A DNA stretch of 64,000 bases from Halorubellus salinus. Lineage in GTDB: Archaea > Halobacteriota > Halobacteria > Halobacteriales > Natrialbaceae. Location: the NCBI RefSeq assembly GCF_020567525.1, contig NZ_JAJCVI010000001.1:744001-808000 (forward strand). The letters run 5' to 3'. Under the pieces are notes generated by a model, which saw nothing but the letters and a program-made list of their open reading frames with translations, had not been told where the DNA came from and did not search any database. Positions 8,131 through 16,459 of the stretch are shown one piece after another; the first letter of the stretch is position 1; each line of letters opens with the position of its first letter. The position numbers and the translations under genes are program-made.

Positions 8131-9207
8131 ATGCCTTCGAACAGGCGGAAGTTCCTGGCGAGTGCGGCTGGTATCGGCGTAGCGACAACCGCTGGCTGTC
8201 TCTCGAGTCTCGGTGGCTCGGGGAGCGACGGCACGAACGTCGGCGTCGTGTACGCCCTCGGCGGCCTTGGCGACAAGGCGTTCAACGACATGGCCAAGCA
8301 GGGCATCGACCAGGCCATCGACGAGTACGACATCAACTACCAGGGCGCCGAGCCCTCGGGGAACAGCGAGTTCCCGACGCTCCAGAAGAAGTTCGCCAAC
8401 TCGAACAACCCGGACTACGACCTCATCTGCACCATCGGGTTCGCGCAGGCCGAGGCCCTCACGGAGAACGCCGACCAGTACTCCGATCAGCAGTTCATGA
8501 TCGTGGACTCGGTCGTCGAGAAGGACAACGTCGCGAGCTACGTGTTCAAGGAGCAGCTCGGGTCGTTCCAGGTCGGGCACCTGGCGGGCCTGCTCACGCA
8601 GCGTGACTTCTCGACGGGCGGTGACGGGATGACCGACGCGTCGACGAACACGGACGCGGCGACGGTCGGGTTCGTCGGCGGGAAGGAGAACTCGCTCATC
8701 AAGAAGTTCGAAGCCGGCTTCATCGCGGGTGCGAAGCACGCGGGCGACGTCGAGGTCCGCTCGGCGTACGCGGGCTCGTGGAGCGACCCCGCGAAGGGGA
8801 AGGAGATCGCGCTCTCGATGTACGACAACGGCGCGGACGTCGTCTACCACGCCGCGGGTGGGACCGGGACGGGCGTCTTCGGTGCGGCCCAGGAACGCGG
8901 TCGCTACGCCATCGGCGTCGACTCCGACCAGTCCAAGTCCGCGAAGGAGTACAAGGACGTCATCCTCGCGAGCATGGTCAAGCACGTCGACACCGCGGTC
9001 CTCACGAGCGTCGAGAACGTCGTGAACGACGAGCACGCGGGCGGCGAAGTGAGTGCACTCGGGCTCGAGAAAGGCGGCGTCGAAGCCGTCCTCGGGCAGG
9101 AACTCGGCTCCGAGATCCCGAGCGAGGTCAAGAGCGCACTCGAGGAGTCCAAGTCCGGTATCGTCAACGGCGACATCTCGGTGCCGACCGACCCGGAAAA
9201 CGCCTGA
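8131..9207 (+). CDS. BMP-family nucleoside-binding Tat lipoprotein of an ABC transporter
   Basis: This 358-residue exported lipoprotein begins with a twin-arginine signal, NRRKFLASA, and a lipobox, TTAGC, so the mature protein would be Tat-exported and lipid-anchored outside the membrane. The body is a Bmp/PnrA-type periplasmic-binding fold (GVVYALGGLGDKAFNDMAKQ is the family's N-terminal signature with the ligand-contacting Asp and Phe; GVDSDQSKSA lies near the C-terminal lobe). Homologues bind purine or pyrimidine nucleosides. ATG 8131 is chosen because it leaves the normal short n-region before the RR pair. The next genes encode the matching ATPase and two permeases. Confidence 0.92.
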   Translation: MPSNRRKFLASAAGIGVATTAGCLSSLGGSGSDGTNVGVVYALGGLGDKAFNDMAKQGIDQAIDEYDINYQGAEPSGNSEFPTLQKKFANSNNPDYDLICTIGFAQAEALTENADQYSDQQFMIVDSVVEKDNVASYVFKEQLGSFQVGHLAGLLTQRDFSTGGDGMTDASTNTDAATVGFVGGKENSLIKKFEAGFIAGAKHAGDVEVRSAYAGSWSDPAKGKEIALSMYDNGADVVYHAAGGTGTGVFGAAQERGRYAIGVDSDQSKSAKEYKDVILASMVKHVDTAVLTSVENVVNDEHAGGEVSALGLEKGGVEAVLGQELGSEIPSEVKSALEESKSGIVNGDISVPTDPENA

Positions 9208-9285
9208 GCGGTTAGCTCTCACCGATTTCTTCATGACCGAATCCACGACGACGGGCAGGCACGGAAGTGACGGGCGGGCGGTCCC

Positions 9286-9293
9286 GGGAGGTG
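9286..9293 (+). promoter_or_regulatory. Shine-Dalgarno sequence deciding a GTG start
   Basis: GGGAGGTG matches the 3' end of haloarchaeal 16S rRNA and lies 7 bases before GTG 9301. A second in-frame GTG at 9295 would leave almost no spacer, so 9301 is taken as the start of the ATPase. Confidence 0.65.
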
Positions 9294-9300
9294 CGTGGCC

Positions 9301-10857
9301 GTGAGTTCGCTCGCGGTTCACCTCGACAGTATCACGAAACGCTTCCCGGGCGTGGTCGCGAACGACGACGTCGACCTCCGCGTCGAGGAGGGCTCGGTGC
9401 ACGCGCTCCTCGGCGAGAACGGCGCCGGGAAGACCACGCTGATGAACGTCCTCTACGGGCTCTACGAGCCGACCGAGGGCGTCGTGCGGCTGGACGGCGA
9501 GGCGATGGACTTCGATTCGCCGCGGGACGCGATCGACGCGGGCGTCGGCATGATACACCAGCACTTCATGCTCGTCGACCCGATGACGGTGACGGAGAAC
9601 GTCGTCCTCGGGAACGAACCCCGGAAGTGGGGTGGGCTCGCGGTCGACCGCCTGGCCTCCCGGAAGGCGGTCGTCGACCTGGCGGAGAAGTACGGGTTCG
9701 ACGTGGACCCGGACGCAGCGATCGAGGACATCAGCGTCGGCGAACAGCAGCGCGTGGAGATACTGAAAGCGCTGTACCGTGGCGCGGACGTCCTCATCCT
9801 CGACGAACCGACGGCGGTCCTCACGCCCCAGGAGGTCGAGGAGCTGTTCGCGGTGTTCGAGGAGTTGACGTCGCAGGGGAAGACGATCATCTTCATCTCG
9901 CACAAGCTCGACGAGGCGATGAACGCGGCCGACGACATCACCGTCCTCCGGGACGGTGTGAACGTCGGGACGGTGGACGCGAACGCCACGAACCGCGAGG
10001 AGCTCGCGGAGCTGATGGTCGGGCGCGAGGTCCTGCTCGACGTCGACAAGCCGTCGGTGTCGACGGGGTCGTCCGCGCTGTCGGTGTCGGAGTTGACGGT
10101 GCGAGACGAGCGCGGCGTCGTCGCGGTCGACGGCGTGAGTTTCGACGTCCGCGAGGGCGAGGTGTTCGGTATCGCGGGCGTGGACGGGAACGGACAGTCG
10201 GAGCTCGTCGAAGCGGTCACCGGACTCAGGACCCCAGCCGCAGGGTCGGTGGCGTTCGACGGCGAGGACATCACGCGCGCCTCTCGGCGGAGTCGCATCG
10301 CTCGCGGGATGGCGTACGTCCCGGAGGACCGCCAGGAACGCGGGCTCGTGATGGACTACGACCTCGTGGAGAACGGCTTGCTGGGGAAGCAACACGACCC
10401 GGCGTTCGCGCCGAACGGTCGCATCGACTGGGAGGGCACGTACGAGCACGTGACGGACGTCATCGAGGAGTACGACGTCCGGCCACCGGACCCGAGCGCG
10501 AGCGCGAAGAGCCTCTCCGGTGGGAACCAGCAGAAGTTCATCGTCGGCCGCGAGTTCAGTCAGGACCCCGAGGTCGTCGTCGCCTCGCATCCGACGCGCG
10601 GCGTCGACATCGGGAGCGTGGAGTTCATCCACGAGCAACTGCTCGACCTGCGAGCGCGCGGGAAGGCGGTTCTCTTGGTGTCCTCGAAGCTCGACGAGGT
10701 GCAGTCGCTCTCTGACCGGCTCGCGGTCGTGCACGACGGCGAGTTCGTGGACGTCGTCGACCCGGCGACGACGACCGAGGAGGAACTCGGGCTTCTCATG
10801 GGTGGCGAAAGCGTCGGCACGGTCGACGCGGCGCCTGCGCGAGGTGACGACGCATGA
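9301..10857 (+). CDS. Nucleoside ABC transporter ATP-binding protein, two fused ATPase domains
   Basis: The 518-residue protein has two ABC domains in tandem. The first has an intact Walker A (LLGENGAGKTTLMN), a signature SVGEQQRVEILKAL and a Walker B VLILDEPTAV. The second has a degenerate Walker A (GIAGVDGNGQSELVEAV) and signature LSGGNQQKFIVGREF, followed by a Walker B-like strand in which the acidic pair is replaced (VVVASHPTRGVDIGS). This asymmetry is normal for the sugar/nucleoside (RbsA/YufO/NupO) class, in which only one site hydrolyses ATP well. It ends in an ATGA overlap with the first permease gene, indicating translational coupling. Confidence 0.93.
   Translation: MSSLAVHLDSITKRFPGVVANDDVDLRVEEGSVHALLGENGAGKTTLMNVLYGLYEPTEGVVRLDGEAMDFDSPRDAIDAGVGMIHQHFMLVDPMTVTENVVLGNEPRKWGGLAVDRLASRKAVVDLAEKYGFDVDPDAAIEDISVGEQQRVEILKALYRGADVLILDEPTAVLTPQEVEELFAVFEELTSQGKTIIFISHKLDEAMNAADDITVLRDGVNVGTVDANATNREELAELMVGREVLLDVDKPSVSTGSSALSVSELTVRDERGVVAVDGVSFDVREGEVFGIAGVDGNGQSELVEAVTGLRTPAAGSVAFDGEDITRASRRSRIARGMAYVPEDRQERGLVMDYDLVENGLLGKQHDPAFAPNGRIDWEGTYEHVTDVIEEYDVRPPDPSASAKSLSGGNQQKFIVGREFSQDPEVVVASHPTRGVDIGSVEFIHEQLLDLRARGKAVLLVSSKLDEVQSLSDRLAVVHDGEFVDVVDPATTTEEELGLLMGGESVGTVDAAPARGDDA
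10841..10847 (+). promoter_or_regulatory. Internal Shine-Dalgarno sequence for first permease
   Basis: GAGGTGA lies inside the end of the ATPase gene, 6 bases before ATG 10854, and supports coupled translation of the permease through the ATGA overlap. Confidence 0.6.
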
Positions 10858-12152
10858 CGGACGACCAGTCTGACGCAGGTGGCAAGGACGGTGCCGACGA
10901 CCAGTCGGCCGCAGGCAGCGAGGCTGCGGCCGACGCGGCGACGACCGAGGTCGACGACGGCGACATCCCGTCGTGGTCGGAGTCCGCGGCGTCGAAGATC
11001 GTCACGGCGAGCGCGAAGGAGCGCGTGTTCATCAGCGTCGCCGCGTTCCTCGCGAGCGTCCTCGTCGGGAGCGTCCTCGTCTACCTGTCGGGGCTCGTCG
11101 TCGACTGTACGAGCGCCGGCTTCCTCGGGTCGTGCTACAACCCGTTCCTCGTCTACTACTTCCTGTTCGTCGACCCGTTCATCGGCGGGTTCAACGTCGC
11201 GCTCGTGATGAAGGAGACGGTGCTCCTGCTGTTCACTGGCCTCTCGGTCGCGGTGGCGTTCCGCGCCGGCCTGTTCAACATCGGGTCGCAGGGACAGCTC
11301 GTCCTCGGCGGGCTCGCGACGGCGCTCGCGCTCATCTTCGTCGCGCCGCTCGCGCCCGGTGGCGTCCTCGGGACGCTCGTCCTCGTGCCGTTCGCGCTGC
11401 TCGTTGGCGCCGTCTTCGGCGGCCTGTACGCCGCCATCCCCGGCGCACTCAAGGCGTACGCGGAGGCGAACGAGGTCATCACGACCATCATGCTGAACTT
11501 CGTCGCGACGAACCTCGCGTTCTTCCTCATCTCGACGTACTACCAGGACCCGGAGAGCGGGAGCGTGCAGACGGTCGCCATCCCGGAAGCTGCACGCCTG
11601 AAGCCCATCGTGCCGTTCTTCGAGGGCGCGCAGTTCTCGGTACTCGCCCTCCTGCTCGGGGTCGGCCTCGTCGCGGGGACGTTCTACGTCCTCGCGAACA
11701 CCGCGTTCGGGTACGACGTCCGGACGAGCGGCCTGCAGGCTGCGGCCGCGGACTACGCCGGCGTCGACCCGAAGCGCCTCGTCGTCTCCAGCATGACGCT
11801 CTCGGGCGCGCTCGCCGGCGTCGGCGGCGCCGTCTACGTCATGATGGTGATGGCGCGCTACCGGACCGGCGTGCCCGCGCTCGGGTTCGACGGCATCACG
11901 GTCTCCATCCTCGCCGGGAACAACCCGCTCGGGGTCATCCCCGCCGCGCTGTTGTTCGGCGTGATGAAGGCCGGGAGTCTCTCCATCGACTTCAGTCTCG
12001 GCGTCCCGAAACAGCTCGTGGGCGTGCTCCGCGGGCTCGTCATCCTCTTCGTCGCGATGCCGGAGTTCTTCCGGTTACTCGCACGGTACACGCCGTACGG
12101 GCCGGACGCCGACCGTGCGGTCGCGACCGACGGAGGTGACGACGATGCGTGA
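10854..12152 (+). CDS. Nucleoside ABC transporter permease 1
   Basis: This 432-residue integral membrane protein has a hydrophilic, acidic N-terminal extension of about 55 residues and then roughly ten membrane helices. The conserved BPD_transp_2 segment is visible: FRAGLFNIGSQGQLVLGG and the EAA-like loop NEVITTIMLNFVATN. This family forms the channel of BMP-linked nucleoside importers, pairing with a second permease. The C-terminal eight bases overlap the next gene. The acidic tail before the first helix is longer than in bacterial NupP proteins but is usual for halophiles. Confidence 0.92.
   Translation: MTDDQSDAGGKDGADDQSAAGSEAAADAATTEVDDGDIPSWSESAASKIVTASAKERVFISVAAFLASVLVGSVLVYLSGLVVDCTSAGFLGSCYNPFLVYYFLFVDPFIGGFNVALVMKETVLLLFTGLSVAVAFRAGLFNIGSQGQLVLGGLATALALIFVAPLAPGGVLGTLVLVPFALLVGAVFGGLYAAIPGALKAYAEANEVITTIMLNFVATNLAFFLISTYYQDPESGSVQTVAIPEAARLKPIVPFFEGAQFSVLALLLGVGLVAGTFYVLANTAFGYDVRTSGLQAAAADYAGVDPKRLVVSSMTLSGALAGVGGAVYVMMVMARYRTGVPALGFDGITVSILAGNNPLGVIPAALLFGVMKAGSLSIDFSLGVPKQLVGVLRGLVILFVAMPEFFRLLARYTPYGPDADRAVATDGGDDDA
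12132..12139 (+). promoter_or_regulatory. Full Shine-Dalgarno sequence for second permease
   Basis: GGAGGTGA, a perfect anti-16S match, lies inside the end of the upstream permease gene with a 5-base spacer to ATG 12145. It decides that start over the more upstream in-frame ATG at 12115. Confidence 0.75.
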
Positions 12153-13206
12153 CCGGAACGTGTACGTCGCGGGCGCCGCCGGCGCAGCGGTCGCCGTGCT
12201 CGCGCTGTTCGTGTTCGCGTTCGTGTTCCCCGTCGACTGGGTGGTCGCGCTCGTCGACCAGCTCGACACGAGCCTGCTCTCGGCAGCACTCCGGCTGTCG
12301 GTCCCCATCGCGTTCGCCGCACTCGGCGGTATCTTCGCGGAGAAGTCCGGCGTCATCAACATCGGTCTCGAGGGACTGCTCATCGCGTCGGCGTTCACGA
12401 GCATCGCCGTCGCGTGGGCGCTCCAGGGGTCGGTCGCGCCGACCACGGCCGCGTGGGCCGGGTTCGGCGCGGCCGTGCTCGCGAGCACCCTGCTCGCGGC
12501 CCTGTTCGCGGTCGTCACCATCCGCTACGAGGCCGACCAGATCATCGCCGGCCTCGCGGTCTGGCTGGTCGCACTCGGGTTCGCGCCGTTCGCGAGCCAG
12601 ATCATCTGGGACTCGGTGAACTCCCCGGCGGTCCCGACCCTGAACAACTGGGTCGCCCCCGGCCTCGTCGACATCCCCGTCCTCGGGCCGGCGGTGTTCG
12701 ACTCGAACCCGACCGTGTACCTGATGCTACTCGCCGTCCCCGTCTCGTGGTACGTCCTCAACCGGACCGCGTTCGGCCGGTGGGTGCGCGCGAGCGGCGA
12801 GAACCCGAAGGCGCTCGACACCGCCGGCGTGAACGTTCGACGCGTCAGGTACGCGAGCGTCCTCCTCTCCGGCGTCTTCTCCGGCATCGGCGGCGCCGGC
12901 CTCGCACTCGGTCAGGTCGGCCAGTTCATCGGGAGCGGCCAGACGATGGTCGCCGGCCGCGGCTGGATCGGTATCACCGCCTACCTCATGGGGAACTACA
13001 ACCCCATCGGCGCGTTCGCCTCGTCGTTCCTGTTCGCGGGCCTGAACGCACTCCAGTTCCGCGTCCAGCAGATAAGCGAACTGAACATCGCACCGTCGCT
13101 CGTCCAGATGGTGCCGTTCGTCGCCGTCATCGTCGTCCTCGCACTCGTCGGGAAGACCCGCATCCCCGACGCCGCAGGCGACCACTACGAATCCGGCGAC
13201 GACTGA
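12145..13206 (+). CDS. Nucleoside ABC transporter permease 2
   Basis: The 353-residue protein has eight to ten predicted membrane helices and the BPD_transp_2 signature (GGIFAEKSGVINIGLEGLL) and the loop ITIRYEADQIIAGLAVW-type region typical of the second subunit (NupQ/YufQ-like). It completes the importer encoded with the lipoprotein, ATPase and first permease. The gene overlaps its predecessor by 8 bases. Its last codons and stop (CCGGCGACGACTGACC) resemble the unit of the tandem repeat that begins immediately after it. Confidence 0.92.
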   Translation: MRDRNVYVAGAAGAAVAVLALFVFAFVFPVDWVVALVDQLDTSLLSAALRLSVPIAFAALGGIFAEKSGVINIGLEGLLIASAFTSIAVAWALQGSVAPTTAAWAGFGAAVLASTLLAALFAVVTIRYEADQIIAGLAVWLVALGFAPFASQIIWDSVNSPAVPTLNNWVAPGLVDIPVLGPAVFDSNPTVYLMLLAVPVSWYVLNRTAFGRWVRASGENPKALDTAGVNVRRVRYASVLLSGVFSGIGGAGLALGQVGQFIGSGQTMVAGRGWIGITAYLMGNYNPIGAFASSFLFAGLNALQFRVQQISELNIAPSLVQMVPFVAVIVVLALVGKTRIPDAAGDHYESGDD

Positions 13207-13355
13207 CCAGTCGCTTCTCTTCTGTCGATTCCGGCGACCACTGACCGCTCGCTTCTCTTCTGTCGATTCCGGCGACCACTGACCGCTCGCTTCTCTTCTG
13301 TCGATTCCGGCGACCACTGACCGCTCGCTTCTCTTCTGTCGATTCCGGCGACGAC
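13204..13355. repeat. Four 38-base tandem repeats at the end of the permease gene
   Basis: Units start at 13204, 13242, 13280 and 13318. Each unit reads TGACC(A/G)(G/C)TCGCTTCTC then TTCTGTCGATTCCGGCGA and CCAC. The first unit begins at the TGA stop of the permease gene, and the unit's end (GATTCCGGCGACCACTGACC) nearly copies the last codons and stop of that gene. The copies differ at only a few positions, implying recent expansion. The array occupies most of the spacer between two convergent genes, where termination would be needed. Confidence 0.92.
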
Positions 13356-13372
13356 CGACAGCTCGCTCTCGG

Positions 13373-14182
13373 TCACTCGATAGCGAGTTCGTCGACGCGT
13401 TCGCGGATGGCGACGACGACGCCATCGAGATCTTCGATGGCGGTCGCGTCGAACCGGAGCGCGCCCCGCCATCGACCGCGTCCGTCGACGACGAGGACGT
13501 CGTCCTCGACGCGGACCGACTCGAACTCGCGCCACGACCGCTTGCTCCGGTTCACGAACAGCGCCTCGTCGGCGACGCGGACCTCGCGTTCGGTCCGCGA
13601 GAACGCGAGGAACACGACGCCGGCCGCCGCGAGCGGGAGGTACGCGAACGCGAGCATCGGGTCGTCGCCGACGCCCAGGCCGACGGCGGCGACGACGCCG
13701 CCGACGACGGTGACGGCGCCGCCGAGACGCATCGCTCGACGCGAGCGCGGCGCGATGGGTGCCTCGAACGATACCGCGGTCGTGGCGGTCTCGCGACGCC
13801 GCCGGTCGTGGACGTCGCGGGCGAGCACCCACGCGGCCACGCCGAGCACGCACCCCGCGAACGCGACCCCGTAGGGAGCCAGTACCGTCGCTCGAAGCGG
13901 CGGCCCCTGCAGGAACGCGCCGACCGTCCACGCGACGACCGCGCCGCCCGGAAGGAGGAGCCATCGAGGTGCCGCGAGCGCGCCGAGGAGCGCGTCGCTC
14001 TGGCGGACGCCCGCGGCGACCACGAGACCCACGCCGACGGCGACCCCGACGCTCCCAGCGAGGACGCCTCTCTCGCCGGCGCCACCGAGCACCACGGGCA
14101 GCGGTGCGGTCACACAGCCCGCGAACGCGACGAGGAACGCGCCGACGACGCGCTCGCGCCGCGACTCGTCGACCCCCGTCAT
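13373..14182 (-). CDS. Membrane protein with C-terminal PH-like domain (paralogue 1)
   Basis: This 269-residue protein has five or six hydrophobic helices in its first 190 residues and a soluble C-terminal domain of about 75 residues that reads like a small PH-like (bPH) barrel plus helix: EVRVADEALFVNRSKRSWREF, then VVDGRGRWRGALRFD. The same arrangement occurs in the gene immediately upstream, with which it shares an ATGA overlap at 14179-14182, so the two are co-translated paralogues. No catalytic motif is visible. They sit on the opposite strand within the nucleoside salvage region; a functional link is not shown. Confidence 0.7.
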   Translation of the reverse strand: MTGVDESRRERVVGAFLVAFAGCVTAPLPVVLGGAGERGVLAGSVGVAVGVGLVVAAGVRQSDALLGALAAPRWLLLPGGAVVAWTVGAFLQGPPLRATVLAPYGVAFAGCVLGVAAWVLARDVHDRRRRETATTAVSFEAPIAPRSRRAMRLGGAVTVVGGVVAAVGLGVGDDPMLAFAYLPLAAAGVVFLAFSRTEREVRVADEALFVNRSKRSWREFESVRVEDDVLVVDGRGRWRGALRFDATAIEDLDGVVVAIRERVDELAIE

Positions 14183-14997
14183 GACTCGCGTCGGGCAAGG
14201 AAGCGTTCGAGCGCTCGCACGGTCTCGTCGAGGTCGTCGACGTCGTCGCGGTCGAAGCGATGCGCGCGGTCGACGTATCGACTCGCTCGATGCAGGACGA
14301 GCGCTTCGTCGGTGAGTTCGAAGCACTCGTAGTCGTCCCACGCGACGAGCGACGAGTCCACGAGCACGCCTGCGTCCCGGACCTCGACGGTCCGCTCGGT
14401 GTCGACGCTCGCGAGCAGCGCGGGCCACGGCGCGACTATCGTCACCCACGTCGCGTCGAGTTCCGCGCCGACGACGAAAACGACGGCACCGGCGCCGACC
14501 GCGAGCACGGCGAGACCACCCACCGCGTACTTCGTACGGCGACGCTGCGTCGGCGGTCGTCGCGCCGACCACTTCGCGTACGGCGCTGCAGCGGCCTGCA
14601 CGCTCGCCTTCCAGAGCTGGAGGTTCGCGACGAGTACGACGACCCCACCGAGGACGGCCGTGGTGGCTCCCACGAGCGACGACGCCACGATAGCCTCGCT
14701 CGGCGACGCGACCGTGACGACACCAACGAGCACGCCGACCAGGCCGACGACCGGGACGACGACGAACGCCGCGAGCCCGACGGACCCGTGCAAGCGCTCG
14801 TGCATCGACCAGTCGTAGGTCACCGCGGCGCCCACGTACCCGCCGACGGAGCCCGAGAGGACGCCGATGGCGACGCCACCCCACCACGGACCGAGGTCGT
14901 ATGCCACCGCTCCGATCCCCATGGCGATCGCGAGCAGGCCACCGATCCAGCCGCCCAGTCCGGCGAAGAACGCACGCCGATACCAGTTCTCGCGCAT
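14179..14997 (-). CDS. Membrane protein with C-terminal PH-like domain (paralogue 2)
   Basis: This 272-residue protein has N-terminal membrane helices and a C-terminal soluble domain aligned with that of the downstream gene: EVRDAGVLVDSSLVAWDDYE here corresponds to the barrel-like segment of paralogue 1, and the final helix ends LDETVRALERFLARRES. ATG 14997 is chosen because it is followed directly by a basic segment (RENWYRRAFF) and the first helix, and a TATA-like tract (GTATTTACGG, minus strand, 15021-15030) lies about 25-30 bases upstream. Function unknown. Confidence 0.7.
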   Translation of the reverse strand: MRENWYRRAFFAGLGGWIGGLLAIAMGIGAVAYDLGPWWGGVAIGVLSGSVGGYVGAAVTYDWSMHERLHGSVGLAAFVVVPVVGLVGVLVGVVTVASPSEAIVASSLVGATTAVLGGVVVLVANLQLWKASVQAAAAPYAKWSARRPPTQRRRTKYAVGGLAVLAVGAGAVVFVVGAELDATWVTIVAPWPALLASVDTERTVEVRDAGVLVDSSLVAWDDYECFELTDEALVLHRASRYVDRAHRFDRDDVDDLDETVRALERFLARRES

Positions 14998-15020
14998 ACG
15001 ACACAGTCCCACCTTGGATG

Positions 15021-15030
15021 CCGTAAATAC
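15021..15030 (-). promoter_or_regulatory. Candidate TATA box for the paired membrane proteins
   Basis: On the minus strand GTATTTACGG stands 24-33 bases before ATG 14997, which would give a leaderless transcript. Position and composition only. Confidence 0.5.
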
Positions 15031-15136
15031 CACGCGGTGTTTTCGCGACGAGAAAAACCCCGCGAGCGTCACGGTACAGCCGCAAGTTCGTGCGACACCG
15101 GTGGGTTACTTGCCCGTGGACGGTATCGTGGTGGAC

Positions 15137-15535
15137 ATGGACGACGAGGAACTCGTCGAAGCCGCCAGAGACGTGCAGTCCGAGGCGTACGTGCCGTACT
15201 CGAACTACCGCGTCGGCGCGGCCATCGAGACCGCCGACGGCGAGGTGTACGTCGGCTGTAACCTGGAGAACGCGAACTACTCGAACAGCCTGCACGCCGA
15301 GGAGGTCGCCGTCGCGGAGGCGCTCAAGGACGGCCACCGCGACTTCGAGGTGGTCGCGGTGTCCTCGGGGAAGCGCGACGCGGTGACGCCGTGTGGGATG
15401 TGCCGGCAGACGCTCGCGGAGTTCTGCGACGAGGACTTCCGCGTGCTCTGTGACGCCGGCGAGGACGGAGTCCGCGAGCACCGCCTCGGCGACCTGCTCC
15501 CGGAGACCATCGGGCCGGAGACCCTCGGAAAGTAG
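15137..15535 (+). CDS. cdd: Cytidine deaminase
   Basis: The 132-residue protein is a tetrameric-type cytidine deaminase that converts (deoxy)cytidine to (deoxy)uridine. The zinc/catalytic motif HAEEVAVAEAL supplies one ligand (here His, then the catalytic Glu) and PCGMC supplies the two cysteine ligands; the N-terminal VPYSNYRVGAA and CNLENANYSNSLHAE segments contact the nucleoside. The start is ATG 15137; an in-frame GTG two codons upstream is possible. Together with the neighbouring phosphorylase and nucleoside importer it forms a pyrimidine salvage route. Confidence 0.95.
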   Translation: MDDEELVEAARDVQSEAYVPYSNYRVGAAIETADGEVYVGCNLENANYSNSLHAEEVAVAEALKDGHRDFEVVAVSSGKRDAVTPCGMCRQTLAEFCDEDFRVLCDAGEDGVREHRLGDLLPETIGPETLGK

Positions 15536-15637
15536 TCGCAGACGACCGGTGCCTGCCTGGAAAGCGGCCGGGGACGGCGACCTCCCGACCGATTTGACGC
15601 AGTAGTCTTTTACGCTGGCTCGCGCTACGAGCAGGGT

Positions 15638-16459
15638 ATGACTGGCGACAGCGAGGACCCGAACGCGGACGTACAGTACCACGTCGAGGTCGGCCCGGCG
15701 GACGTGAGCGACGCGGTGCTCCTCCCGGGGAACCCCGAGCGGGTCGACAAGATCACGGCGCTCTGGGACGACCACGAGGAGAAGGCGTACCACCGCGAGT
15801 ACCGGACCGCGACCGGGCACTACGAGGGTGCGGAGGTCTCGGTGACGTCGACTGGTATCGGGTCGCCGAGCGCCGCTATCGCGGTCGAGGAGCTCGCTCG
15901 CGTCGGCGTGGACACGTACATCCGCGTCGGGTCGTGTGGCGCCATCCAGCCGGAGATGGACGTCGGCGACCTCGTCATCACGACGGGCGCGGTCCGGCAG
16001 GAGGGGACGAGCGCGGAGTACGTCCGCGAGGACTACCCGGCGGTCGCGGACCACGAGGTCGTCGCGGCGCTCGTCGCCGCCGCCGAACGCCTCGACTACG
16101 ACTATCACACGGGACTCACGATGAGTGCGGACAGCTTCTACGCGGGTCAGGGTCGCCCTGGGTTCGAGGGGTTCGAGGCGGCGGGCTCGGAGTCGCTCGT
16201 CGAGGAACTCCAGGACGCGAACGTGAAGAACATCGAGATGGAGGCCGCCGCCATCCTCACGCTCGCGAACGTCTACGGGCTCCGAGCGGGCGCGGTCTGC
16301 TCGGTGTACGCGAACCGCATCACGGGCGAGTTCCGGACGGAAGGCGAGTCGCGTGCCGCGGAGACCGCGAGTCTCGCGGTGAAGCTCCTCCGGAAGATGG
16401 ACGAGGCGAAGGCCGACGCTGGCGTCGACCACTGGCATCCCGGCCTCACGCTCGACTGA
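15638..16459 (+). CDS. udp: Nucleoside phosphorylase, uridine phosphorylase type
   Basis: This 273-residue protein belongs to the PNP/UDP phosphorylase family. Motifs seen are LLPGNPERVDKI (phosphate contact), TSTGIGSPSAAIAVEELARV, RVGSCGAIQPEM and the nucleoside-binding NIEMEAAAILTLANVYGLRA. It would cleave uridine or a related nucleoside with phosphate to give ribose-1-phosphate and base. Given the deaminase immediately upstream, uridine is the likely substrate. A TATA-like tract CTTTTACGC around 15607-15615 lies about 26 bases before the ATG, suggesting an independent leaderless promoter. Confidence 0.92.
   Translation: MTGDSEDPNADVQYHVEVGPADVSDAVLLPGNPERVDKITALWDDHEEKAYHREYRTATGHYEGAEVSVTSTGIGSPSAAIAVEELARVGVDTYIRVGSCGAIQPEMDVGDLVITTGAVRQEGTSAEYVREDYPAVADHEVVAALVAAAERLDYDYHTGLTMSADSFYAGQGRPGFEGFEAAGSESLVEELQDANVKNIEMEAAAILTLANVYGLRAGAVCSVYANRITGEFRTEGESRAAETASLAVKLLRKMDEAKADAGVDHWHPGLTLD

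Noticed and set aside
8032-10734. A 900-codon open frame opposite the BMP lipoprotein and ABC ATPase genes
   Set aside because: Its composition (Arg, Val, His-rich) is that of an antisense frame to acidic coding sequence, while the plus strand encodes clear families.
13204-13355. CRISPR array
   Set aside because: The 38-base units are contiguous without unique spacers, and no cas gene is in the window.
13373-16438. A 1021-codon minus-strand frame spanning the membrane paralogue, cdd and udp
   Set aside because: Only the last 269 codons (the membrane paralogue from ATG 14182) look real; the rest is antisense to cytidine deaminase and nucleoside phosphorylase.
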